Part shown: positions 50,945-60,004 of the stretch, piece by piece
Numbering within the stretch: position 1 is the stretch's first letter
Layout: each line of letters opens with the position of its first letter
NCBI GenBank assembly: GCA_035344155.1
Contig: DAORAL010000028.1
Coordinates: forward strand, 6,109-70,108
Direction: 5' to 3'
DNA from: UBA1845 sp002338715
Lineage (GTDB): Bacteria > Planctomycetota > Phycisphaerae > UBA1845
Length of the DNA stretch: 64,000 nt
The notes under the pieces: model-generated
What the model was told of the DNA's origin: nothing
What the model saw: the letters and a program-made list of their open reading frames with translations, nothing else
The model's database searches: none
Made by a program: the position numbers and the translations under genes

Positions 50945-51697
50945 ATGAACACGAGCGGCAGTCACATCCAATCGCCGTCTAGCCGACTCCCTGAGAACGC
51001 GAAATGTCTTCAATGCAACTACCCGCTACGCGGCCTGCCCGGAACCGTCTGTCCTGAGTGTGGCAATCCGTTCAACCCAAACAACACATCGACGTTTCAC
51101 ATTCCCGTTTGGCCGAACAGACTGAGGCGAATGGGGAGACCACCGGGAACGCTTGGCAACTGCATCGTGCTCGTTTTTACGTTGCTGATGGTGTACGCAT
51201 TCAGCAGTCCCGCGTTGCCGCCCGACACAATCGGGACGATCCTGGTCATACTTGGACCATTGAGCGCGATTGTTGTTGTCATTTGGGGAATCGGTCTGGC
51301 CTCACGTTGGATCGCACGAAGAATGCCCGACCCACCACAGGCTCAAGCGATGCACCGCTGGATTATCACGGCCGTCATGCTCGTGATTATTACATCTATG
51401 GTTCTTTTTCCATGGCCCATGTATGTTCGTTTCTACTTGAGCCGCGGAGATTTGGAAGCCGCACTGAAAAACAGGACACAAGTTCCGAGCCAAGTCAACA
51501 AAGTCATCGGCTTGTATCACGTCGAAGAGATCGTCGCGGGGGCAGACGGCTGCATGTTCATTAAGGTCGGCGGGAGCATATACAAGGACAAAGGTTTCTG
51601 GAAAATCCCGAAAGGCACTCCGGTCCCCAACGGACATTCATTCGCCACATACAAACTAACTGACGAATGGTACGCGGGCGGGAAGTGGTATCCGTAG
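50945..51697 (+). CDS. Membrane protein with N-terminal zinc ribbon
   Basis: The 250-residue protein starts with a hydrophilic segment and a four-Cys zinc ribbon (AKCLQCNYPLRGLPGTVCPE followed by CGNPF), then two or three hydrophobic helices (LGNCIVLVFTLLMVYAFSSP, TIGTILVILGPLSAIVVVIW, WIITAVMLVIITSMVLFPWP), ending with a soluble domain. The ribbon is the same type as at the C-termini of the three genes at 55106, 55669 and 56318, here moved to the front. It lies 24 bases after the CAAX-protease-related gene and 3 bases before selB, suggesting one transcript. Confidence 0.7.
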   Translation: MNTSGSHIQSPSSRLPENAKCLQCNYPLRGLPGTVCPECGNPFNPNNTSTFHIPVWPNRLRRMGRPPGTLGNCIVLVFTLLMVYAFSSPALPPDTIGTILVILGPLSAIVVVIWGIGLASRWIARRMPDPPQAQAMHRWIITAVMLVIITSMVLFPWPMYVRFYLSRGDLEAALKNRTQVPSQVNKVIGLYHVEEIVAGADGCMFIKVGGSIYKDKGFWKIPKGTPVPNGHSFATYKLTDEWYAGGKWYP

Positions 51698-51700
51698 ACG

Positions 51701-53656
51701 ATGAATGAAACCAAACCACATTCAACCAACCACCTCATCCTCGGTACTGCCGGGCATATCGATCATGGCAAGACTTCTTTGATCGAGGCGCTGACCGGGA
51801 CGAACGCCGATCGTCTGCCCGAAGAGAAGCGCCGCGGGATGACCATCGAGCTTGGGTTCGCTCAACTTCGGCTGAGTGATTCCGATGGTTTGGGCGATTT
51901 CGATTTCGGCGTGGTCGATGTTCCGGGGCACGAGCGTTTCGTGCGCACGATGGTAGCCGGCGCGACGGGTGTTGACCTGGCGCTGATCGTCGTGGCGGCT
52001 GACGATTCGGTGATGCCCCAAACCGTCGAGCACATCGAGATTCTGCAATTGCTCGGCGTAACGCGGGCGGTGGTCGCGATCAACAAGTGCGACCTCGTCG
52101 ACGAAAGTCTCATCGACCTCGTCGAAACCGAACTGGCTGAGATGCTTGAAGGTACGCCGCTGGCTGGCTCGCCGATGGTTCGCGTCTCGGCGGTCAAGCG
52201 TACCGGATTGGATGAACTGCGGACCGCGATCATCACCCAAGCCGGGAAAGTCGAGCGCATACAAACCGACCTGCCCTTCCGCATGCCCATCGACCGCGTG
52301 TTTTCCGTCGCGGGGCGCGGCACCGTCGTCACCGGTTCGGTCATCAGCGGCAGCGTTTGCGCCGGCGACACGCTCGAACTTTGGCCCCACGGCGAAACGG
52401 TCCGCGTGCGCGAAGTGCAATCGCATGGGCAAACCAACAACCAATCGCAAGCCGGTCAGCGAACCGCGATCAACCTGCAAAGCACGGGCAAGACCGCCCC
52501 CGAGCGCGGCGACGAGTTGGCCGCCCCCGATGCCGTCAAACCCACCCGCCTGCTCGACGTCCGCCTCGAATGCCTCGCCTCCCATCGCGAACCGATCCGC
52601 AACCATTCGCGACTGCGCGTCTGCATCGCCGCGACGGAAGTGATGGGCCGATGCGTGTGCCTGACAGGCGATCGCATCGACGCGGGAAGTCGCGAATACG
52701 TGCAGCTTCGACTTTCTGAACCGATCGTCGCGAGTTACGGGCAGCGTTTTATCGTGCGCGATGAGAACGCGGCAAGGACAGCCGGCGGTGGCGTGGTTCT
52801 TCGAGCGACGCCGCGTCGCAGCAGCCGCAACATGACCGCGAGCATCGAAGGCCTCAAAGCACTCGACACCGGAAGCGCCCACGAGCGCATCGAAGAATGC
52901 ATCCGCAGCGCCCAGTTCGACATGCCCACACCCAAACGCCTCTCGCTCGACGCGTCAGTGCCACTTGGTGACATTGCCGAACACATCGACGCGCTTCGCA
53001 AGGACAAACGTCTGACCGCGATCTTTGGCGACAAACTCGTCAGCACCGTTTTCCTCGACGCATTCATCACCCGCGCGACAGCATGGATCAAACGTTATCA
53101 CCAGATGCACCCGCAGGAACCCGGCATCCTTGAAGAAACGCTTGTCGGTTGGCTAGCGCGCAAAAGTCAGTTGGCCTCCCTGGGTAAGCCCCTGCTCGAA
53201 AAACTCATCGCCACGCGGGACGTGCGCCGCATTGGCCGATACATCTGTCATACCGAATTCGCCCCGCAGCTATCCAAGCAGGACGAAAAACTGCTCGGCC
53301 AACTGCTGGCGATACTGGAAGAAGGCGGGTTCGCCCCGCCCATGCTCGACGCGATGATCAAACAGACCGATTCAAACAAAGCACGCGTCGACAAACTCCT
53401 CAAGATCGCCACGTCAGCCTGTCAGGTTGTCCGAATCGACGCGTCGCTTTATCTTCACGCAGACGCCGAGCGGCAACTGCGCGATCGCGTGCAGAAATTG
53501 TTCGACACGAACGGACCCTTTACCGTGTCGTCCCTTCGCGAGGCGATCGATTCGAGTCGCAAGTACGTCGTCCCATTCGTCGAACATCTGGATCGAGTGG
53601 GTTTCACCCAGCGCGACGGCGACGTGCGCGTGGTCCTAACGCAAGGTGCATCGTGA
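51701..53656 (+). CDS. selB: Selenocysteine-specific translation elongation factor SelB
   Basis: SelB is a GTPase that brings Sec-tRNA to UGA codons marked by a SECIS hairpin. The G-domain is clear: GTAGHIDHGKTSLIEALTGT, then DRLPEEKRRGMTIELGFAQL, DVPGHERFVRTMVAGATGVD and NKCD. Domains II and III follow (DRVFSVAGRGTVVTGSVISG), then C-terminal winged helices of about 230 residues that bind SECIS RNA. Length 651 fits the family. It forms an operon with selA, their frames overlapping by 4 bases. Its apparent target, selW, is 3 kb upstream. Confidence 0.96.
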   Translation: MNETKPHSTNHLILGTAGHIDHGKTSLIEALTGTNADRLPEEKRRGMTIELGFAQLRLSDSDGLGDFDFGVVDVPGHERFVRTMVAGATGVDLALIVVAADDSVMPQTVEHIEILQLLGVTRAVVAINKCDLVDESLIDLVETELAEMLEGTPLAGSPMVRVSAVKRTGLDELRTAIITQAGKVERIQTDLPFRMPIDRVFSVAGRGTVVTGSVISGSVCAGDTLELWPHGETVRVREVQSHGQTNNQSQAGQRTAINLQSTGKTAPERGDELAAPDAVKPTRLLDVRLECLASHREPIRNHSRLRVCIAATEVMGRCVCLTGDRIDAGSREYVQLRLSEPIVASYGQRFIVRDENAARTAGGGVVLRATPRRSSRNMTASIEGLKALDTGSAHERIEECIRSAQFDMPTPKRLSLDASVPLGDIAEHIDALRKDKRLTAIFGDKLVSTVFLDAFITRATAWIKRYHQMHPQEPGILEETLVGWLARKSQLASLGKPLLEKLIATRDVRRIGRYICHTEFAPQLSKQDEKLLGQLLAILEEGGFAPPMLDAMIKQTDSNKARVDKLLKIATSACQVVRIDASLYLHADAERQLRDRVQKLFDTNGPFTVSSLREAIDSSRKYVVPFVEHLDRVGFTQRDGDVRVVLTQGAS

Positions 53657-55050
53657 GCATGACGCCCAAACAACAAGAACAACTTCGAAGGCTCCCTTCG
53701 ATCACGAGTTTGCTTGAAGATGCCTCGGTCAAAGGCTTACTCGATGCGTTCCCGCGCTCGCTGGTGGTTGACGCTTTGAACCGCGCCATCGAAGGAGCCA
53801 GATGCCGCATCACCGAAAACGATACCGCTCCCGATGCCGGCGCAATCATCGACGGCGCGAAGGCGATCCTCGATAAACAATCCGCCCCATCGATTCGCCG
53901 CGTGATCAATGCCACCGGTGTCGTGCTGCATACCGGCTTGGGTCGTTCGCCGCTTTCAGAAGCTGCGGTCCGAGCCGTCACCGAATGCGCGAGCGGTTAC
54001 TGCAATCTCGAACTCGAACTCGAATCGGGCGCGAGAGGCCGGCGCGTCGACCATGTTGCGTCCTTGCTCGCAGAGATCACCGGCGCGGAGGCTGCGACGG
54101 TCGTCAACAACAATGCAGCCGCCACGCTGATGATCCTCAACACCGTCGCTTCGGGCAGATGCGTCATCGTATCGCGTGGCCAACTCGTGGAGATCGGCGG
54201 ATCGTATCGACTGCCCGACATGATGCGGGCCAGCGGCGCCCAGCTTTGCGAAGTGGGCACGACCAACCGCACGCGCATCACCGATTACGCCAAAGCCATC
54301 GACGAAAACACCGCCGCCCTGATGCGGGTGCACACGAGCAACTACCGCGTCGTCGGATTCACGCAGGCGGCAGGAATTGAAGAACTCATTCAACTCGCCC
54401 GCCAACACGAACTCCCGGTCATCGACGACCTGGGTAGCGGCGCGCTCTTCGACCTTTCCGAATACGGACTCGGCGAAGAACCAAACGTTCGCGCTTCGAT
54501 CAATGCGGGAGCCGACCTCGTGTGCTTTTCCGGCGATAAAATTCTCGGCGGGCCACAAGCCGGCATCATCGTCGGGCGCAAGCATTGGATCGAACGCATC
54601 GAACGCAACCCGCTCATGCGCACCTATCGCACCGGTAAGATGACGCTCGCTGCCTTGGGAGCCACGCTGCAAGCCTATCGCGACCCCGACCATGCCATCG
54701 CCAACGTCGCGTCGCTCGCGATGATGTCCGCATCGCCGGAATCGGTGAAAACAAAAGCCGAAACGCTCCACCGCCTGCTCGTCGAGAAGCTGCCCAACGA
54801 GGACTTTCAAGTCGCCAAAGCCACGTCAGCCGTCGGCGGTGGATCGTACCCGGGCCGCGAACTTGCGACGTACTGCGTGACCTGGCAACCCAAGAACACG
54901 GGCCTCGACGAAGCGCTCAAGCAACTGCGAACCGGCACGCCACCCGTCGTCGCCCGGGCCCAGCGCGAACGCATCCTGTTCGACGTTCGTACGATCGATG
55001 AACACGATCACGAGCCGCTTCTCGATCGCATCACACAGTGCTGCACATAA
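53653..55050 (+). CDS. selA: L-seryl-tRNA(Sec) selenium transferase SelA
   Basis: SelA is a PLP enzyme that converts Ser-tRNA(Sec) to Sec-tRNA(Sec) with selenophosphate. The 465-residue frame starts at GTG 53653, overlapping the selB stop (GTGA); an ATG at 53659 is equally possible, with AAGGTG upstream. Signatures are SIRRVINATGVVLHTGLGRS, NAAATLMILNTVASG, IEIGG-like VEIGGSYRLPDMM, DDLGSGALFDL and the PLP Lys in CFSGDKILGGPQAGIIVG. The length is typical of bacterial SelA. Confidence 0.97.
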   Translation: MSMTPKQQEQLRRLPSITSLLEDASVKGLLDAFPRSLVVDALNRAIEGARCRITENDTAPDAGAIIDGAKAILDKQSAPSIRRVINATGVVLHTGLGRSPLSEAAVRAVTECASGYCNLELELESGARGRRVDHVASLLAEITGAEAATVVNNNAAATLMILNTVASGRCVIVSRGQLVEIGGSYRLPDMMRASGAQLCEVGTTNRTRITDYAKAIDENTAALMRVHTSNYRVVGFTQAAGIEELIQLARQHELPVIDDLGSGALFDLSEYGLGEEPNVRASINAGADLVCFSGDKILGGPQAGIIVGRKHWIERIERNPLMRTYRTGKMTLAALGATLQAYRDPDHAIANVASLAMMSASPESVKTKAETLHRLLVEKLPNEDFQVAKATSAVGGGSYPGRELATYCVTWQPKNTGLDEALKQLRTGTPPVVARAQRERILFDVRTIDEHDHEPLLDRITQCCT

Positions 55051-55105
55051 TCCCAGCTGCACACAAACCCAGTCGCCCAAGGTCGCGAACCAGCAGGACG
55101 ATTTT

Positions 55106-55672
55106 ATGTCAAAGCTCATCACCAAAATCATCCTGACCGTTTTGATGATTCCCATCAGCAACAGCTTGGGGGCGTTGCTGGGATATCTGTTTTCGACAAA
55201 TACGATCTATTTCAGACCGCAGAATAACTCCACATGGATCATCATGCTCGGCAAGTACATCTTTGTCGTGGCGTACTGGGTTCTCTTGTGGCGAACATCG
55301 ATACGCTGGACCGCTCGACGGGTCCGGCTGACCATGGTGATCTTCACCGCCATTTTGCTCATCGGAGCACTCGGATTCTGGGTCTTCAGAGCATTTCCCA
55401 TACAAGCGGTGCGCTTTGCGGCATACACATTGGATCAAATGATTCCGATCACCTGGCTGCTGGCGACGACTCTGATTTGGCGAGAGACTGACGTGGAGCG
55501 GATCGACCGTTTGAGCCAATCGGGAACAGACGTCATCTCGTGCCCGACGTGCGGATATAGCATGAACGGGCTGGAGACGGCGCGCTGCCCCGAATGCGGA
55601 GCCCAATTCACCATCGATGCATTGGTGAAGGCGCAACACAGGCACGAGCAGGAGGAGTTGTCACAGGCATGA
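55106..55672 (+). CDS. Membrane protein with C-terminal zinc ribbon (paralogue 1)
   Basis: ATG 55106 (AGGA upstream) gives 188 residues with four hydrophobic segments (LITKIILTVLMIPISNSLGA, WIIMLGKYIFVVAYWVLLW, TMVIFTAILLIGALGFWVF, MIPITWLLATTLIWRE), then a cytosolic CPTCGYSMNGLETARCPECG ribbon and a helix FTIDALVKAQHRHEQEE. It is the first of three adjacent paralogues after selA. Such proteins are frequent in this bacterial group; their role is unknown. Confidence 0.75.
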   Translation: MSKLITKIILTVLMIPISNSLGALLGYLFSTNTIYFRPQNNSTWIIMLGKYIFVVAYWVLLWRTSIRWTARRVRLTMVIFTAILLIGALGFWVFRAFPIQAVRFAAYTLDQMIPITWLLATTLIWRETDVERIDRLSQSGTDVISCPTCGYSMNGLETARCPECGAQFTIDALVKAQHRHEQEELSQA

Positions 55673-56244
55673 GTGAAATTGTCGCACGAATTGGTCTCGC
55701 CGTTATGTTGCTGCCGATCACCGCATTGGTCTGGACCATTGCGTCGTACGCATTCATCTACAACGGCAATTGGCCACCGTCCGCAATGTCTGTTGTGTCG
55801 GTTTGGGTATTTGTCTATGCGTTCGTCGCCACGTATTGGATCTGCCTGTGGAAGAATGTGGTCAAGTGGACGGAATCGCGAATACGTCGGTCCTGGGTCG
55901 TCACTGCACTCGCCCTCTTTGCCGGCGTCGTCGGTTGCAGTTGTTTTACCATTTTTCTAAAGCAGAGCTTGGCGGAGGCCATGCTTGGAATCGGACAGAT
56001 CGTTCCAGTCTGCTGGATCCTCGGTACGATCATCGTCTGGAAGGAAACACCGCTGGAGCGAATCGAGCGCCTGAACCTGTACAACAGGCGATCGGTGTGT
56101 TGTCCGGCCTGCCAATACAACATGACCGGATTATCCGAGACGCGATGTCCCGAATGCGGCAAGTCATTTACCATCGATGAACTCTTCGTCGCACAGCAAG
56201 ATCAACAGCTGGATTTGGAAGATCGGCAGCAGGATTTGGAATAA
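55669..56244 (+). CDS. Membrane protein with C-terminal zinc ribbon (paralogue 2)
   Basis: ATG 55669 overlaps the previous stop (ATGA). It gives 191 residues of the same build: four membrane segments (VARIGLAVMLLPITALVWTI and others), the shared WICLWKNVVKWTESRIRR turn, WKETPLERIERLN, then CPACQYNMTGLSETRCPECG, FTIDELFVAQQ and a Gln/Asp-rich tail. It is clearly homologous to its neighbours and probably translationally coupled to paralogue 1. Confidence 0.75.
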   Translation: MSEIVARIGLAVMLLPITALVWTIASYAFIYNGNWPPSAMSVVSVWVFVYAFVATYWICLWKNVVKWTESRIRRSWVVTALALFAGVVGCSCFTIFLKQSLAEAMLGIGQIVPVCWILGTIIVWKETPLERIERLNLYNRRSVCCPACQYNMTGLSETRCPECGKSFTIDELFVAQQDQQLDLEDRQQDLE

Positions 56245-56317
56245 GAGCAGAACCGACATGCGCGCTAGTCAACATCCATACGCTTCGTCGACGGCTTGAC
56301 GAAATGGAAACCGGATC

Positions 56318-56875
56318 ATGACCAAACTCGTTGCTCGACTCATCCTGGCTATGCTGATCCTTCCGGTTGCGGGCGCGGTTTTTTTGTTCATGGCGTTTGC
56401 GATATTCGGAAACACTGGCCCGCCTTCTGCCCTCTCTCTTTCCTTGATGTGGCTTGTTGAGTACGCGGTGATCGGAACGTACTGGGTGCTGCTTTGGCGC
56501 AGTACAGTGCGATGGACCCGGGAACGTTTACTAGGCACGTTTGGCGTTACGTTGGCGGCGCTCTTGTGCGGCGGAATTGGGGCTGGGTTTATTGTTGAAG
56601 TCTCCCACGAAGACATTGCGTTGGGAATTCTTGTTGGCGGTGGACTTGTGCCGATCGTGTGGGTCTTCGGAACGGTCCTCGTCTGGAAGGAAACTTCGCA
56701 AGAACGATTTGAACGGGTAAAGTCATACGGCACGGACACCGTCTCATGTCCGGTGTGTGGCTATAACATGACCGGACTGAAGGAAGCACGTTGCCCGGAA
56801 TGCGGTGGGAGTTTCACCGTCGACGAACTGCTGACCGCGCAACAAAACCGCGAAGAGGAACTTGAACAGTCGTGA
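56318..56875 (+). CDS. Membrane protein with C-terminal zinc ribbon (paralogue 3)
   Basis: This 185-residue third copy has the same order: four hydrophobic segments starting LVARLILAMLILPVAGAVFL, WVLLWRSTVRWTRERLL, WKETSQERFERVK, then CPVCGYNMTGLKEARCPECG and FTVDELLTAQQ. Its stop overlaps the GTG start of ispA, so zinc-ribbon genes and isoprenoid genes are in one reading direction. The C-terminal ribbon is the most conserved part among the three. Confidence 0.75.
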   Translation: MTKLVARLILAMLILPVAGAVFLFMAFAIFGNTGPPSALSLSLMWLVEYAVIGTYWVLLWRSTVRWTRERLLGTFGVTLAALLCGGIGAGFIVEVSHEDIALGILVGGGLVPIVWVFGTVLVWKETSQERFERVKSYGTDTVSCPVCGYNMTGLKEARCPECGGSFTVDELLTAQQNREEELEQS

Positions 56876-57786
56876 CCACCAAGCCAGCCAATCCAACCCT
56901 CGATGCGGTCAAAGCATTCGCCGAGCGATTTTCGCGCCTGCTCGACGAGCGCGTCACCTTCGACGAGAAAACGCCGGTAACGCTGGCCGAGTCGATCCGC
57001 TATTCACTGCTCGCACCGGGCAAGCGCTTGCGACCTTTTCTGGTTTACCAATGCGGGGCGCTTTGCGGCGCAAACGAAGAAGCCTGCTACGCGCCAGCCG
57101 CTGCCCTTGAAATGATCCACGCGTTCTCGCTGATTCACGACGATCTTCCCGCGATGGATGACGACGATCTGCGACGCGGTCGCCCCACCAATCACAAAGT
57201 CTATGGCGAAGCCGTGGCTATCCTCGCCGGCGATGCGTTGGTGACACTCGCGTTTGAAACCCTTGCAACCAAAACGCTCAACCGCGAACACATCGCCCCG
57301 CTGGTGGCTACACTCGCCAGGACGGCTGGCGGTGAAGGCATGATCGGCGGACAGACGCTCGACATCGAAGGCCAGCAAAGCGAAACCGACAACCGCAAAC
57401 CGCCATCGCTCGAATCCGTCCGACGCATTCACTCGACCAAGACCGGCGCACTGTTCGAATGCGCCTGCCGCATGGGCGGAATCGTCGCGGGGGCAGATGA
57501 TCAAACACTCGACCGTCTCAGCGCGTTCGGATTGAACCTCGGACTGGCTTTTCAAATCGCCGACGACTTATTGGACGTAACCGCCAGCGCCGACGATCTC
57601 GGAAAAAAGTCCGGCAAAGACGCCGAAATGGGCAAACAAACCTACCCGGCCAGCGTAGGAATAGAACGGAGTCGCGAACTGGCAAAGTCGGCAGTATCAG
57701 CCGCAATAGAGGCGATTCGGGGCATTTCGGGCGACACGGCTGGCTTGGAAGCGCTGGCAGAGTTTGCTTATCGGCGGGATCGGTAG
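56872..57786 (+). CDS. ispA: Polyprenyl (farnesyl/geranylgeranyl) diphosphate synthase
   Basis: The enzyme elongates allylic diphosphates with isopentenyl diphosphate. The first Asp-rich motif is FSLIHDDLPAMDDDDLRRGR, the second is FQIADDLLDVT, and GKRLRPFLVY and MIGGQTLDIEG are family segments. Length 304 and the two-residue insert in the first motif fit IspA-type bacterial FPP/GGPP synthases; chain length is not certain. The start is GTG 56872, overlapping the previous stop. It precedes dxs, forming an isoprenoid pair. Confidence 0.93.
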   Translation: MTTKPANPTLDAVKAFAERFSRLLDERVTFDEKTPVTLAESIRYSLLAPGKRLRPFLVYQCGALCGANEEACYAPAAALEMIHAFSLIHDDLPAMDDDDLRRGRPTNHKVYGEAVAILAGDALVTLAFETLATKTLNREHIAPLVATLARTAGGEGMIGGQTLDIEGQQSETDNRKPPSLESVRRIHSTKTGALFECACRMGGIVAGADDQTLDRLSAFGLNLGLAFQIADDLLDVTASADDLGKKSGKDAEMGKQTYPASVGIERSRELAKSAVSAAIEAIRGISGDTAGLEALAEFAYRRDR

Positions 57787-57840
57787 GGTTATCGCTATTC
57801 ACTGCTTTCAGAAGTTTTGGCATGAATAGTTTCCCGACCC

Positions 57841-57849
57841 TGATACAAT
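57841..57849 (+). promoter_or_regulatory. Extended -10 element before dxs
   Basis: TGATACAAT, identical to the elements before clpS and the 23137 gene. A TTGGCA at 57817-57822 is the only -35-like match, but the 21-base spacer is long, so this may be a -35-independent promoter or chance. The leader to dxs would be about 85 bases. Confidence 0.35.
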
Positions 57850-57939
57850 CCCACGCCTGTTATTTGTGAGCCCAGCAGTTTGTGAGCGCTGTATCCCGTA
57901 TCAACCAAATCCGAAGTCGCGTCCGCAGAGGACTTTTGC

Positions 57940-59901
57940 ATGAGCCTGCTTTCCAACATCCATTCGCCGGCTGACGTCCGGGCACTTAAGGCGAAGGATC
58001 TCCCCAAATTGGCCGAGGAAATCCGCGAGCGTATTGTCAGCGTCGTCAGCAATGGCGGTGGTCACTTGGCCAGCAACCTTGGCGTCACCGAACTGACCAT
58101 CGCGCTGCATCGCGTGTTTGATTTTTCAAAAGACCGCCTCCTCTGGGACGTGGGCCATCAGTGCTACCCGCACAAGCTGCTCACCGGACGGGCTGACCGC
58201 TTCGACACCATTCGCAAGAACGGCGGGCTCAGCGGATTCCCCAATATTTCGGAAAGCGAATACGACCTGTTCAACGTCGGTCATGCCGGTACCGCGATCG
58301 CGACAGCCGTCGGGATGGCCCGCGGTGACAGCATGCAGAAAAAAGACACCCGCGTTGTCGCGCTCGTTGGTGACGCGAGCATCGTCAACGGCGTCGCCTT
58401 CGAAGGACTCAACCAAGCCGGTACACTCAAGCGTCAGTTCCTGACGATCCTTAACGACAACAGTTGGGGCATCGCGCCGACGCAGGGCGGATTCGCCGAA
58501 CACCTCGCCCGCTTCCGCAGCAGTCAGCGCTACGACGATCTAAAGCAACGGGCCAAGACATTGCTGCCGAGCATCCCGCTCGTCGGCAAAGCCCTCTTCG
58601 ACGCCATCGATCATTTGAAAGAGGGCATCAAAGCCACGATGGCCCCCGATCAGATTTTCGAGCAACTCGGATTCCAATACATCGGACCGGTGGACGGCCA
58701 CGACATCGCCCACCTCGAAGAACTGCTCGGTTTGCTCAAGGACGTGTCGCACCCAGTGCTGCTTCACGTGCACACGGAAAAAGGCAAAGGTTGCCAATGG
58801 GCAGCCGACGACCCCGGCACGTTCCATAGCCCATCGGCGTTTGATGTGCGGGCTGGCAAAGTCGTGATCAAAAAGAACGGCCACAAAAGCTGGACCAAAG
58901 CCTTCGCGGAAACGCTGATCGAACTCGCGGACGAAAACGAAAAGGTCGTCGGACTGACAGCCGCGATGCCCGCGGGCACCGGTCTGAACGAATTTCAAAA
59001 AGCCCATCCGGATCGCTACTTCGATTGCGGTATCGCCGAAAGCTGCACCGTGGACATCGCAGCCGGGATGGCCAAGTCGGGCATGCGCCCCTTTGTGGCG
59101 ATTTACTCGACATTTTTGCAGCGGGCGTTTGACCAGGTCTTCCAGGAAGTCGCGCTTCAGGATCTGCCAGTGGTTTTCTGCCTCGACCGGGCGGGTCTCG
59201 TCGGCGGCGATGGCGCGGTGCATCACGGATTTCTCGACATCGCCTATCTGCGGGGCTTCCCGGGCATGACGTTGATGGCCCCGATCGACGAAGCCGAACT
59301 GAAAGCCGCGATGAACTTTGCATTGACGCACGACCGTGCATGCGCGATTCGCTATCCGCGCGACAACGTCCCTGCGACGAGCGTCGCCAACTGCCCACCG
59401 TTTGAACTGGGCTTGTCGCGCCGTCTGCGCAGCGGTACCGATGCAACGATCCTCGCGTATGGTACCGTCACCAATGAAGCATTGGCCGCAGCAGAAATGC
59501 TCGAAGAAAACGACATCAACGTCACGGTGATCAATGCGCGTTTCGCCAAGCCGATCGATCGCCGCATGGTTCGCGAAGCGCTCGAAGGCAATCGCCCGGT
59601 GGTGACCGTCGAAGACCACGCGCTTCAGGGCGGATTCGGTTCGATCGTGCTGGAGACGGCTCAGGACATGGGCATCGATTCGTCGAACGTCGCGCGGTTG
59701 GGTTTGCCCGATCGATTCATCGAGCACGGTTCGCGCAGCAGCCAGCTCAGCGAAGCCGGCATCGACGCGACGAGCATCGCTTCGACCATCATGGCCATGA
59801 TCGAAGGCACGTCAGGCCCCGGAACCGATCGCCATCCCGACGCCATGCCCGGTGCGCAGAAGCTCGATGTTGACGGTCGGCCCATCCTTACAACGGACTA
59901 G
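57940..59901 (+). CDS. dxs: 1-deoxy-D-xylulose-5-phosphate synthase
   Basis: Dxs condenses pyruvate and glyceraldehyde-3-phosphate with thiamine diphosphate, the first step of the MEP isoprenoid pathway. Visible are SNGGGHLASNLGVTELTIAL, LLWDVGHQCYPHKLLTGR, VGHAGTAIATAVGMA, the TPP/Mg motif VGDASIVNGVAFEGLNQAG followed by LNDNSWGIAPTQGG, VDGHDIAHL, DRAGLVGGDGAVHHGFLDIA and the C-terminal transketolase domain. 653 residues is the normal size. The NDNSW variant of the TPP motif is slightly unusual but the frame is intact. Confidence 0.95.
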   Translation: MSLLSNIHSPADVRALKAKDLPKLAEEIRERIVSVVSNGGGHLASNLGVTELTIALHRVFDFSKDRLLWDVGHQCYPHKLLTGRADRFDTIRKNGGLSGFPNISESEYDLFNVGHAGTAIATAVGMARGDSMQKKDTRVVALVGDASIVNGVAFEGLNQAGTLKRQFLTILNDNSWGIAPTQGGFAEHLARFRSSQRYDDLKQRAKTLLPSIPLVGKALFDAIDHLKEGIKATMAPDQIFEQLGFQYIGPVDGHDIAHLEELLGLLKDVSHPVLLHVHTEKGKGCQWAADDPGTFHSPSAFDVRAGKVVIKKNGHKSWTKAFAETLIELADENEKVVGLTAAMPAGTGLNEFQKAHPDRYFDCGIAESCTVDIAAGMAKSGMRPFVAIYSTFLQRAFDQVFQEVALQDLPVVFCLDRAGLVGGDGAVHHGFLDIAYLRGFPGMTLMAPIDEAELKAAMNFALTHDRACAIRYPRDNVPATSVANCPPFELGLSRRLRSGTDATILAYGTVTNEALAAAEMLEENDINVTVINARFAKPIDRRMVREALEGNRPVVTVEDHALQGGFGSIVLETAQDMGIDSSNVARLGLPDRFIEHGSRSSQLSEAGIDATSIASTIMAMIEGTSGPGTDRHPDAMPGAQKLDVDGRPILTTD

Positions 59902-60004
59902 CCCGCCCCTGCGCTGTCATTGCGAAACGTGGTCAGCCCCGATATGTTTTGACGAGGATCAGCGCCCGCTGGCGTTGACGCAATAGACCGCTTGCGATCG
60001 AACC

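Noticed and set aside
51722..52882. 386-codon open frame opposite selB
   Set aside because: Shadow of selB; no recognisable domain.
55051..55105. selC (tRNA-Sec) next to selA
   Set aside because: The gap is only 55 bases, too short for the roughly 95-base tRNA, and no fold is seen; no tRNA was found elsewhere in the window either.
58540..59727. 395-codon open frame opposite dxs
   Set aside because: Shadow of a well-supported gene; its translation is low-complexity His/Arg/Ala sequence.
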